Assembly (NCBI GenBank): GCA_011109175.1
Contig: RDEW01000027.1
Location: forward strand, 694,703-758,702
Direction of reading: 5' to 3'
Origin: Dicyema japonicum
Lineage: Eukaryota > Dicyemida > Rhombozoa > Dicyemidae
Length of the DNA stretch: 64,000 bases
A program made the translations under genes and the position numbers. Below, in pieces: positions 1 to 10,599 of this stretch. Positions within the stretch are counted from its first letter, which is position 1. Every line of letters starts with the position of its first letter. A model generated the notes under the pieces. The model was given only the letters and a program-made list of their open reading frames with translations. It searched no databases and was not told where the DNA came from.

Positions 1-246
1 TTGCGTGGATCGGTTGCGTGTTGCAATTATTAAGTCGTCTGTGTAGGATAATAGCAAAAAATCTTCGTCTTCGTAATTTGGTAGGTCGTGGAGGAAAAGA
101 TTGAAAAGGGTCGGAAAAGCGAAGAAACTTGTGGTAGTCCGATAGGTAGTAGTCGTGATCTCGATCTAAGATGCTCGCAGAAGACTCTCCAACCTCGCCC
201 AGAGACAAAATTGGTCAACCTCAGCTTTAGGCTTGGACGAACTTTC

Positions 247-2000
247 GAATCAAAAATCTTCCCAATAAGAAGCTTCCTGGGACTGTGTCAAAGTTAAGTC
301 GATTGATGCCATTGTAGTTCGCATGTGTGGTGGGGTGGCATTAAATCCATCGGCTATTAATTGGGATAGTGTAGTTAAATGGGTGGTGGACCTTCCAGGA
401 CGAAAGCCATCCTGAAAAGCCGTTTTGAGGGAGGTCCGGAGTAATGGCAGATACTGCCAGTTTTTCAAGAAGTTTTATAATGTGATGGTTAGGGAGATTG
501 GCCTGTATGAAGCAGGTTCTCTTTCCGGTTTTCCAGCCTTCAAAACTGGTTTGATAACAGAGTTCTTACAAATCTTGGGAATAATATTGTAGTTAATAGA
601 CAGGTTAACTTGCGTGAGGTAGCCAATTGCGTACTTGCTTAGGTGTTTTAGGTGAATTGAGGATACTTTGTCAGGGCCGCAGGTCCGTGAGTTCTTTAAT
701 CCGGCGATAACCTCTGAGACCTGCTTGTCTGAGAATAGTTCTTGGTAAGGTTCATTTTTTGGTTTGCGGGCACGTACTTTGATATCCAGTTGTTTAGAGA
801 ATTTCTTGAAGCTGATCGCAGCGTAATGTTTCATAAGTAGATTAGGGTGTATATGACAAATGTGTTCTGGATAGGGGTTGCCGGTTCCATTGCATCTTCC
901 AACTCTGATCTAATTTGTTTTAGTGTTTTCCAAAATTGATGAGATGAACTTTTCCCGTTGAGGCGATTGACCAAATGACGCCATCTCTTATCCTGATGGT
1001 CTTTTATGCTCTGAGTGACACTTTTATTTAACTGTCTGATGGATTTCAACTCCGTCGGATGACATCTTTTTATTTGGTTTCTTCGTTTTATGAGTGCAAG
1101 TGTCCGTGAATTGAGGGTGTAAAATTCATGTGTGATGAAAGAGGAATAAATATGTTGTCATCCTTTTGAATGGCCAGACTGATGATTTTTGCGGCTTCAT
1201 CTATATGATGTGTATGGAATTATGGTCCTTTGACCAATTCCAGGTCTACGAAGTCAGAGAAGCCATACCAGTCAACCTTCTTATAATTCTTGAAACTTTT
1301 CACATCGGTCTGCAATGTAAGGCGTCTCCGAAATCCTCTTAAATAAGAAGGATGAGATTATGGTCACTGGAAAAACCATAATTCACATCCCATGTAGTGA
1401 TTCCTGCTAAAGAAGGTGAACATAAAGTTAAATCACAAGTGCAGATATCAATGGGGTTCTTGTGTGTAATTTAGGGTCATTCAGGATAATCATATCAATA
1501 AGACCATTTGTGATCAACTCGCCCAGTTGTCATAGGACTGTGAAGCAAGCCAAACGGGGCGTCGGCCATTTAGGTCGCCGCATATTAGAACGTTCTTTAG
1601 TACTGAGAAGAGGGGTATATTTGGGGTGTAGGATTTTGGGCAAATCCTTGTGGTGGAATATATAGNGCAAGCCAAACGGGGCGTCGGCCATTTAGGTCGC
1701 CGCATATTAGAACGTTCTTTAGTACTGAGAGGAGGGGTATATTTGGGGTGTAGGATTTTGGGCAGGATCCTTGTGGTGGAATATATAGGTTAATCAATTT
1801 GATCCAAAAAGACGGGTACAGCTCCATTTTGAAGGTGATCTGCTCCGTGGTATCATCTGAGTCCAAAAGTTATGAGGTCCGTCGACTCACGTCAATGAAA
1901 GGTATACCGATCTTTATAATTGTAAGTAGTCCTCCACCTGGTCTTTATGTTGTGGGGAAAAGTTAATGGCTCTTTTCGTTCCTTTCCGGAATGGGTGACA
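247..2000 (-). mobile_element. Type A non-LTR retrotransposon remnant (endonuclease + RT N-terminus)
   Basis: Read on the minus strand, the order is endonuclease then reverse transcriptase. At about 1860-1514 the frame contains ICGDLNGRRPVWLASQ, the GDxN core of an APE-type endonuclease. At about 1049-475 it contains GPDKVSSIHLKHL and SYRPISL, typical of the N-terminal RT region of Jockey/CR1-like LINEs. Stops and frameshifts break every frame, so the copy is dead. The endonuclease segment is present twice because of the single-N join at 1666. It lies upstream of the seryl-tRNA synthetase gene in opposite orientation. Confidence 0.8.
1545..1788. repeat. Duplicated contig ends around single N at 1666
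   Basis: About 121 bases before the N (from 1545) are repeated almost identically just after it, differing at a few sites. A unit this exact next to a lone N is best read as an unmerged overlap, not as biology. Confidence 0.85.
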
Positions 2001-2199
2001 CTTTTTCTGGTGAGTCACAAGACACCACGTTAAGCACGTCCCCGACCATGAAAAAAAGTAGTAATTTAGTGCAATAAAGATACGTTAGCATCTCAATAAA
2101 TTATAAAAAATATTTTAAAAACTATGAAAATTATTAATTTTGAAACTAAATAATTTAATCTGAAAAGTAAACTCTCACGTTTTTCATTGTGTTGTTTTG

Positions 2200-3819
2200 A
2201 TGGATATTAGTCTGTTTCGAGAAGACTATGGAGGAAACCCAGAATTAATCAAAAAATGGCAGAGGAATCGTTTCAAGAGTGAATCCCTCGTGGATCAGGT
2301 CACATCGAATGACAAATTATGGAGGGACGGTATCTAATAACTCATTTCAAGCCCGCTACAAAATCGACAGATTAAATCGTGGAGTGAATATTTGCAGTAA
2401 AAGTTTTGCGATCTCCAAAAAAGTAAAAAATTATTTTTCCAACACAGAATCAAATCGCAACAGGAAATAGCGCTGACGACGTCTCACTCGACTTTTTGTC
2501 TCTTTCTGTGGATGAAGTGTCTGTAAATTTCGCTCATTTCACTCTCAGAAACTCTCTATGGATTCAATTAAGGATCTTTCTAAGAATTTAAGAAAAGAGA
2601 TAGAAAAACTAGAGACTTCGCTCAGTGAGTATGAGAGACTGAGGAACTCGGCTCTTTTTGAAATCGCAAACGACCTTGATCATCGAGTTGTCATTAGCAA
2701 CAATGAAGTTGTCCTATGGTTCACATGTAGGACGAAAACAAGTTAATCCGCGTTTCCGGTGACACTTCTTCCACTAAACTCCGTTCCCATATTGACCTCC
2801 TTGAAATGATCGGTGGAGTTGATTACGAAAGAGGTGCCTCAGTTGGAGGGAGTCGATGTTACTTTCTGAAGGTATACTTGCCGTGTAAATTCAGGGACCT
2901 GCTGTGTTTTTGGAAATCGCACTTATTCAGTATTGTCTCTTCTTCCTTAGAGTACGTGATTATATTGTGATGAAACCTCCGTATATGATGAAGAGGGAGG
3001 TCATGTCAGAGGTGGCTCAGCTGAGTCAGTTTGACGAGGAGTTGTACAAAGTTGTCTGCAAACGTGGTGCAGAGGAGGTTGAAGATTCTGACATTTCGTA
3101 CCTAATTGCGACTTCTGAGCAGCCTATTGCGGCCTATCATCGAAAAGAGTGGATCCCTGTGGAGAATCTGCCGATAAAATACGCGGGATTGTCCACCTGC
3201 TTTCGTCAGGAATGTGGAAGTCATGGGAGAGACACACGTGGGATATTTCGAGTTCATCAATTCGAGAAGGTGAATTGAACTTAGTATTATAGTAGATTGA
3301 ACAGTTCTGTTACACTTCACCAGGTGACGAGGAGTCCTCGAAGATGTTTGACCAGATGATCGGGACATCGGAGAAGTTCTACGAGTCCCTTGGCGTTGGT
3401 TTCCGCGTTGTGAGCATCGTTTCTGGTGATTTGCCTGATTGACGGGTAGGAGCCCTAAATAACGCTGCGGCTATAAAGTACGATCTTGAAGGTTGGTTTC
3501 CTGGGTCCAGAGCCTTCCGTGAGTTAGTCTCATGTTCCAACTGCACTGATTACCAGTCTAGGAGGCTGAACATTCGGTTTGGTGTCAGCAAAAATAATGA
3601 TAAGGTTATGTTGGCTGTTATCGTAGGCTGAGTTTGTTCATATGCTTAATAGTACGCTTTGTGCCACCACGAGGACTATTTGTGTAATTCTAGAAACTTG
3701 GCAGAGTGATGAGGGCATCAGAGTTCCTCCGGTCTTGGCTGATTTTATGCCTCCTGGTGAGATGTTTTTTTATTTGTGCAGATTTAAAGACTTTTATTCC
3801 ATTTGTCAAGAATAATTAA
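2200..3819 (+). CDS. SARS1: Seryl-tRNA synthetase, cytosolic type, 10 exons
   Basis: Charges tRNA-Ser with serine in the cytosol. The start ATG at 2200 opens [17 protein letters not shown], matching the N-terminus of animal SerRS. Nine introns of 22, 25, 26, 23, 23, 26, 24, 22 and 25 nt (2330-2351, 2423-2447, 2523-2548, 2708-2730, 2872-2894, 3270-3295, 3426-3449, 3605-3626, 3757-3781) restore one frame of 467 residues; human is about 514. The N-terminal tRNA-binding coiled coil is followed by the class II core: VMKPPYMM (motif 1 region), [16 protein letters not shown] (motif 2, about residues 293-308) and TRTICVILE (motif 3, about 428-436). The serine-site segment [12 protein letters not shown] is intact. 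The C-terminus, [15 protein letters not shown], lacks the lysine-rich tail of vertebrate SerRS. All introns are GT-AG and none exceeds 26 nt. No frame damage was seen; very likely functional. Confidence 0.95.
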
Positions 3820-4890
3820 TCTGAGATTATTATCGGATTTTTTTTAATTCATTTTTTTGTGTTAGCAGATTAGTGGAGAAAGGGAGTCATCTTTTGCAGT
3901 AATGCAATGGAATAGGGGGAGAGAATTCTTCTTTTTCAAGTTATTTTATTTCGTGCCGCTACATTTACATCTCTGAATGCAGACAATTATACGAGGCGGT
4001 GGGGTGCCTCTATTAGCAAGGGATAAAAATGCTAATCGGGATCACCTAACTAGTATGGATACTATTGCCTTCCTTCTTGGTGTTTCCTGGGTTATGTAAA
4101 TAAATAAAAATCTCTATAGGCCTCAACTTAAAACATTTACGCTTCTATTGACCATCTGTTTCCTTTTTATGAAAATATTTCAATCCAATTTTTGGATCTA
4201 TCTGTCTTATGTGATTTATAAAACATCTGGCCTCTTTGGCGATGTACGAAAACTAGCTGCGGAAAAACCTCAAAAATATTGAAATTTCAACATTCAATTA
4301 TTGGAATCATTCAGCCAGTAGAGAAGAATTTTTGGCATTATTCCCGGTGAAGGTTCAAACCCATGGAGAGGACATTGCTTGTGTCATACTTGAATACATG
4401 GAAACCAGATTCAAATCTTCCTCACGATATACGGGTCTATTTATTTGTGCGAGTAAGCGTTTTCACATATGAATTTGATCAAATCAAAATTAAGGAGTCA
4501 AATTACTGATTCAAATTTAGAATCTCGTCTTAAGTTAAAAATGAAAATTTATGCCCCAGACATAACACTATTGGCTAAGGAAATGCAGGGTCAATTAAAT
4601 ATAATTTTGTTGTGTTTTATTATTTTAAAAAGTGTTATGTTTTATTATTTAAAAAATGGCTCTTCAATTTTTTTAATTGCCGAAAAACAAAAAAAATGGC
4701 TTTTTGGCTTACAAGGTTGCCGACCCCTGGTATAGGGAATCATATATCTACAAGAACCAGATATCCGCTGGCTATTTGAGCTAATCTCCCTCGCCATCTT
4801 GAGAGGGAATAGCCACACAGTCACGGAGGCCGTTTTATGACTGTTTCTTTATTTTATTATTATTAAAAAACACTCCCGAGAAAAAATAAA
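3820..4890. other. AT-rich intergenic stretch with LINE 3' tail and a hairpin repeat
   Basis: No gene is visible. At about 4040-4110 there is a LINE-like 3' terminus (GGGATCACCTAACTAG followed by TAAATAAATAAA). At about 4765-4830 there is a copy of a dispersed repeat with complementary ends GGCTATT and AATAGCC, also found near 13170. Confidence 0.5.
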
Positions 4891-4891
4891 A

Positions 4892-5175
4892 TTAGTTAAG
4901 TCTCCATTGTGCCGCATTCCGAATCATCCTCTCCGTTAGCCTTGACCGTAATCTTCTGTTGCGGACTAGAGATCTAAGGTAATCCTGGTCGTCCGTCAAA
5001 GTTGGTCTCATACCAATCGCCGATAGGTCTTCAAGATAGTCAGAAGTGTCGTTCTTGGCCTTCCATGGAGTCCGGCTCCTGTGTGCAAAATAATTGCCCA
5101 TTGCGACATTTGCAGGTCATTTAGACGTAACACGTGACCAAAGATGCTCCACCTTGAATATAAAGTATCATCTGA
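4892..5175 (-). mobile_element. Type F non-LTR RT C-terminal fragment
   Basis: The minus strand encodes PANVAMGNYFAHRSRTPW. This aligns with PANVAMEEYF at about 40120 and APDNQAMESYF at about 52220, each preceded by a FGH(I/V)LR-like motif (FGHVLRLND here, in a neighbouring frame). This is the C-terminal region after the RT domain of some non-LTR elements. The copy is truncated and frameshifted. Confidence 0.6.
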
Positions 5176-6394
5176 CAGCATGCCGTATTTTCATTTATTA
5201 TAAAAATTTGCATTAGAGATCTTCATTGGCCAGTTGATCTTGATTTTATTTTAAGAAAAATAATTATGGAATTTTAAACTTTTTTCCCAGTTTTAGTGCA
5301 TTCTCCGTATCTTCTGAGTATCATACCCCGTATGCTCTGAATATGGTCTCTCTCTGTCTTTGAGTATCCTGTTTCCACTTAGAGAAAAATCGTACCGACG
5401 AAGTCATCCGAGAGATGTTCATCCTGTCGGCTAGTCAGAACCTCGAAACGTGGAATCTCCTCTCTGCTTGTTGAAATTTCTTCAACTATGAGTTTATCAA
5501 ACTATCCAAAGCCGCCGCAGGCGCACTTGGAGGATTTCACTACCGTCATGCCTCAGCCTATGCAGGGAGGTTCTTTGTACCCGCGCCACTTTCTCGTTAA
5601 TTGCCCATCAGCCACAGACCCCGAAATAATCATACGCCTCATCTCGGAGCGACGTTCCTAACGAACTATCCCGGTGAAGATCTCCAAGGCCAAACGCCCT
5701 GTCGCTTCGGAAGCCCTTTCCAATACGATCGAAGATACTCTCCGTACAAACGCAATACAGGACTGGGCGCGCCTACTCAGTTTTGCGCTTTCGAACTGAG
5801 ACTTATCGAGACAGTCGCGGAAAAAAGTCTCTCGCTGCCGCCATGAAGACCAACATTCGTTGTTTTTATAAGAAGAACCTGTATCCCCATTTGCCCCATA
5901 TCTTCTAACCATACACGGGAGATGCATAGTCCCAACAAGGAAGTTGAAGTGCTCCTTCTCAAATAAACTGTTCACTCAAAGTTGATCGAAGGTGGTACCC
6001 GCGCAGTCATCAGGGCACTTTCTTCAAGTGAACCGCGAAAATTGACTTTTGACGTCTAAAACATTTTGCTGAACAAGCATCCTTTGTCCCCCCACAACCT
6101 CGGCACAGTCGCTCCACAACCGGAGTGACTCCCCTGACTGCATCAAACAATGAAGTTCTCCCCGCAATACGGAATTTTGCCCTTACTAGCAGTGGTGGTA
6201 TCGACGGAGTAAGACCTGCCCAAAGATCTAACTTCTTTGTCCGTAGGAGACCCAAGACTTTGTCTTACGAATTTAATTACCTCACTTATGAACCAGATTC
6301 TGTCTAGAGTACTTCTAAAAGATTTGCCCAACACAACTTGATAGCCTTCGATAAGAAGGGCGGCGGAGTACGACCGGTTGCAGTCGGGTTTGTC

Positions 6395-6871
6395 TTCAAG
6401 AGGCTAGCTGCTAAAATTACCTCCAGACATTCTATTCCATTCGTCACACAATTCTAACCCATATCAAGTAGTCGTCGGTGTTCTCCTAGGATGCGAGGCC
6501 GCTGTCCAAACAATTAATGTCACGTTAAATGGAGTACCTATACCACAAAAGAAATTACAGAAGACACTGGGAGTAACTTTTGATACTTTCCTTTGCTTCT
6601 CAGCCCATGTGGAATCTATCATATCAACCTGTNTTCAAGAGGCTGGCTGCTAAAATTGCCTCCAGACATTCTATTCCATTCGTCACACAATTCTAACCCA
6701 TATCAAGTAGTCGTCGGTGTTCTCCTAGGATGCGAGGCTGCTGTCCAAACAATTGATGTCACGTTAAATGGAGTACCTATACCACAAAAGAAATTACAGA
6801 AGACACTGGGAGTAACTTTTGATACTTTCCTCTGCTTCTCAGCCCATGTGGAATCTATCATATCAACCTGT
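6395..6871. repeat. Duplicated contig ends around single N at 6633
   Basis: Bases 6395-6632 and 6634-6871 are near-identical with scattered substitutions. Likely an unmerged overlap. Confidence 0.85.
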
Positions 6872-7262
6872 GCAAAGAAGATCAATTTTGTAAAGGTCTT
6901 CCTTTGGAACTGTGGAGGAATTTATCCGCCAGGTATCGGGACCCTCTACAAGCAGTATGTCGAGCCAACAATAGGCTATGCATGTGCTGCATGGGGATCT
7001 AACCTGTCGGCAACGAACCTAACAAAAATTCAAGAGATCCAGTCAAAAGCAAAAAAATTACTGGACAAATATACAGACAAAGAAATTGCCCCCAGAGCAC
7101 TCGAGTCTATCATAGAGGCAACTGAAGGCAATTTCAGAAGAGGAAAGGAAAAAGACCCCCGTCCGTATAGAAAATGCGTGGGATCACGGTCGGAGCATCG
7201 AGAAAAAATGGCTTGATTATTGAGAGATGCCGGGATCACCTGAATATTAGTTATTGGTTAAG
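6478..7262 (+). mobile_element. Type A LINE 3' fragment inserted inside type B element
   Basis: The frame 6703-7216 encodes LQKTLGVTFDTFLCFSAHVE, LYKQYVEPTIGYACAAWGS and GSRSEHREKMA, the RT C-terminal region seen in the type A copies near 14.8 and 46.4 kb. It ends in the type A 3' signature GGGATCACCTGAATATTAG. On each side, type B coding resumes at the positions expected from the uninterrupted copy at 49.2 kb, so this is a nested insertion. The first 238 bases are duplicated across the N at 6633. Confidence 0.75.
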
Positions 7263-7859
7263 ACGGTGTTTTTTTGGCTTAAATAATAATAATGAGAACA
7301 TTCTAAACCGTAGTATAGAAGATTCTCGGGAGCATGTCCTTGTCAAACTAGACATCAAGAACATCTTCAATAGTCTAAGGAGAGATAATATCCTGGAGGC
7401 GTGTATTGAAAGATGCCCTAATATCTTCGAATTTGTGAATCTGTCCTACAGTCTACCATCATTCTCTCTTCGGGGACTATCTAATCCATTCGTCTTCCAG
7501 AGTGCAACAAGGAAATTTTCCTGAAACCCTGTTGTTCTGTCTCGCAATCGAAAAAATAATTTAACTTCCGCTCTCGTCCTTCAACATATAGTATCTGGAT
7601 GATGCGGTCCTTGGAGGACTCCCAGACACTGTCTTCCAAAATTTGGGGGTGATAATTCCATCTCTATCAGAAGCTGGACTGAAATTAAATTATGTAAATG
7701 AAAAATTGTGGACTTTCAGAAAAAAGTATTCAAAAACTGTGTCATCTATCGCGAATTATTTCCAAGCCAGACGAAGACATTATATTCCTCTGATCCCCAA
7801 TCAAAGAAGATATTATTCAACGTCCGGTTTGAGGATTACTCATGGAAGCAGGGCACACT

Positions 7860-8198
7860 GCCAGTAAAACTCGGAGGGCTTAGAATTTGCAACCCTGTAG
7901 ATATTTCTCTCCCTGCTTATCTCTCGTCTCTAATGGCCTGTAACACCCTTTTAAGAGGATTCTATACTCCCTCTCTGAATTCTCTACTGACCAGGAGGCC
8001 GGTCACTCTCCTGCAGAAAGAGTGCAGTNGCCAGTAAGACTCGGAGGGCTTAGAATTTGCAACTGTGTAGATATTTCTCTCCCTGCATATCTCTCGTCTC
8101 TAATGGCCTGTAACACCCTTTTAAGAGGATTCTATACTCCCTTTCTGAATTCTCTACTGACCAGGAGGCCGGTCACTCTCCTGCAGGAAGAGTGCAGT
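7860..8198. repeat. Duplicated contig ends around single N at 8029
   Basis: Bases 7860-8028 and 8030-8198 are near-identical (same LGGLRICN coding segment). Likely an unmerged overlap. Confidence 0.85.
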
Positions 8199-8400
8199 CA
8201 GATCTCCCAGATACATGGCCTTGAACGAAGTCATTAGGTGAGCTTTGGACGTCTTCGGAAACCCATTTATACTCGAACCAGTCAGTTTATGCAGGCATGA
8301 TGAGAAACGACTAGATGGGATGACTTTCTTCCCCTTTGAAGTCAGGAACGACTCAAGAATTTCAGCATCGCAGGCGTAAGGGAACTAGAAGTTTCAACCG

Positions 8401-9234
8401 CGAGCCGAACAAACAAAAAATCATTACCTTTTGTTTTATTTTTTATTAATAAATTTATTTTGTTTACTGTAAATAATTAATTAACACAGCCATTCATCCA
8501 AAGTGGACCCCGCCGACATTAATAAATCAATTTCAGTTTTGGCGCCATTTTATAATTGCTTTTTGTGGTGACTCGTAATTAATGTTTATACAGTTTTATA
8601 GCTGCAATAAAGTTTAATTAACTCTGATTTATTTTAATGAGATAAAAATGATTGTTTTTTAATCAATATGAAAAATATGTAAATTTTATCGATATTAAAT
8701 TCTAAACTGCATGGCAAAAGTGGAAATGGCAAAGCGGAATCTCAAATTAGTTAACTTTCCTGTTAAAAGTGGAATCTCACATTAGTTAACTTTTCTGGTT
8801 CCGTGGACATTGCTATTGATAATAAATAAATTCCAAAAATTCGCAAAAAGTGGATCAACTAATATTACTCAATATATAAGGTACCCTTCCTAGAGTCACA
8901 CATATTTTTCCAAAATAGCGTACTTGTATACTTTCCGCGCCATTAAATCGATCACTGGTCATACTTCTAGGAACATCCTGTCCCGTATTAGGTGACCTGG
9001 TTTGTGAAAATGGGAGATCTAACGGCCTATCCAGGAAATATATTCAGTATGACGTTTCTTAGGAAAAGTTCCGATAAAGAAAGACTTCTATTCATGATTC
9101 TGTGTCTTCTGGAATCTGTCCTTCCTTTATAAATAGTCCACATCGATTTACTGTAAGTAAAAGAATTCAGCACGTTTTGAAATATAAAGACCGCTTAAGA
9201 ATATGATTAAGTAACAGTATAGTTCATAAAATGT
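8401..9234. other. AT-rich intergenic stretch, nothing recognised
   Basis: Rich in A/T runs, with a short internal repeat (AAAGTGGAA...TCNCATTAGTTAACTT) at about 8727-8790. No coding signal was seen. Confidence 0.4.
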
Positions 9235-10583
9235 TCATTCAAAAGCTAAGCTTTGATTTCGTTTGGAAGAAAGAATGGAATCGATAGAATATTCGATCTT
9301 CCTCTTTTTCTTGGGATTTCCGAATCCATGGACACTTTCGTCCTGTGGTACAGTACATGAGATGAGAGAATCCCCCGACCTCGTGAAAGTATCGTTAACG
9401 GCATAAAATTCTGAAAGTTTGATCTTCTCGGTTTTGAAGAGTGAATTCAAGTCATTCATACCTTCAGTGGTATCCGGTCGGGAGTTCAGCGGATTTGAGA
9501 CCCTCTGAAATGTGTCCCAGTGGTTTTCTACTGAAAGTGTGCTCTCAGAAATTGTTGAGCGTATTTCTTGGTCTGCAAACTGGTCTGCATCGACAGAAAT
9601 GGTCGATTCGCTTGGAACAGATAGAGCACGGTATTTTTTGAGCACACGGTTCCTAAGAATCCTCAGATTCGGAAATTTATAAGTCAATAGATTTTTAAAA
9701 TTTTCCAGTGGTTCAACTTGAATTTCAAAAGTAAGAACAAAGTCGTCAGCAGAACAGAAGAACTTGACGATGTCACTAAATTTTAAATCTTGGGGCATTT
9801 CGTTACCACAAAAATATATCATGACCTTCAAATTAACGGTTATGCGAACCTTAACATTTGTACCAATGAAATACTTAAGACAAATGTGGTCTCTAAGGAT
9901 CTTGACAGGGGAGTTCGTGGGGTACATCAAAATGCCCTTAGATATCTAGTAAATTAGTTGTCATGAATCACATTTTCTTTAGATGTGGTTTTCACTGAGC
10001 TATAAAACACAGATTAAACGAAAAATAACTTTCTAAAGTAATACTTTACGCAAATCATCTGTTGGGCCGATCTCTGGCTCGCAACCAAGTTTCTCAGGGA
10101 AGTACTCATCCGTTCATGCCCTGCAATGACAATTAAGGATAACCTTCGATGTTGCGGTTTTCCCTGCTGCCTATGACAGTTTAAGAGAAAATTAACCTTC
10201 ACTTAAAATTTGGATAAAAGTCTTCAGTTTAGGATCTTCCCTAATATAAATCAACATTATGTACATTAGGGAATTTTCAAGAATGATGCAACCGCAGACT
10301 GGGCAATCCTTCGATGTTCGCAAATAGGTTCGAATACATTTGTCGCAAACTAAAACCAAATAACCAACAAACGCAAAAAACCGCATAGCATATCTTACTG
10401 AAAGCAAAAACCGCTGTAATCAGCATTACTGGCTATTGGGCGTTTGCAAAAAAGTAAATTTGTTAAATTCTTACAAGAATGATCGCAATCTGACGAAGAA
10501 ATTGGGTTTTCCATGATTTCTTTGCAAATTGAACAAGCCACGAGGTCCCGCATAGAACGAAAAAACAAGCAGTCAGGATTCAT
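9235..10583 (-). CDS. Polycomb group RING finger protein (PCGF type), RING + RAWUL
   Basis: PCGF proteins partner RING1 in PRC1 complexes that ubiquitinate histone H2A in the nucleus. Exon 1 (10583-10475) encodes ACSICKEIMENP, and joining across the 125-nt intron 10474-10350 gives CDHSFCDKCIRTYL then TSKDCPVCG, a complete C3HC4 RING. The downstream sequence YIREDPKLKTFIQIL matches the helix after the PCGF RING (BMI1 NIRSDKTLQDIVYKL). Exons after 9958 encode a RAWUL-like ubiquitin fold (VKILRDHICLKYF...VMIYFCGNEMPQDLKFSDIV). The C-terminus carries NPKKKRKIEY, a classical nuclear localisation signal. Remaining proposed introns are 26, 23, 30, 26 and 24 nt, giving 364 residues. The linker exons (about 10200-9990) are not fixed by homology and could be wrong. 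The RING and RAWUL assignments are firm; which PCGF paralogue it is remains open. Confidence 0.85.
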
Positions 10584-10599
10584 TACACGAATGCCGCGC

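Larger units (their letters stand above)
5470..8400 (+). mobile_element. Type B retroelement (RT + downstream region) split by a nested type A insertion
   Basis: The 5' part (5470-6480) is badly frameshifted. It leads to GVLLGCEAAV, the conserved segment found intact as GVGVRNGCEAAV at about 49200. The next type B segment, RCFFG...VLVKLDIKNIFNSLRRDNI, resumes at about 7258. It is followed by the RT remnant and by VRLGGLRICNCVDISLPAYLSS (about 8030-8110), a region downstream of the RT core. Between the two halves sits a type A fragment. Two single-N contig joins (6633, 8029) duplicate parts of it. The element is dead. Confidence 0.75.

Noticed and set aside
6593-7216. 207-residue frame spanning the N at 6633
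   Set aside because: It is a fusion across an unmerged contig overlap; only the part after the N is real, and it is type A LINE sequence.
9235-9930. C-terminal frame as a RAD9-like checkpoint protein
   Set aside because: The KKKRK...SIDSIL tail loosely recalls RAD9, but the frame continues the RING gene upstream and its first part aligns better with the RAWUL domain of PCGF proteins.
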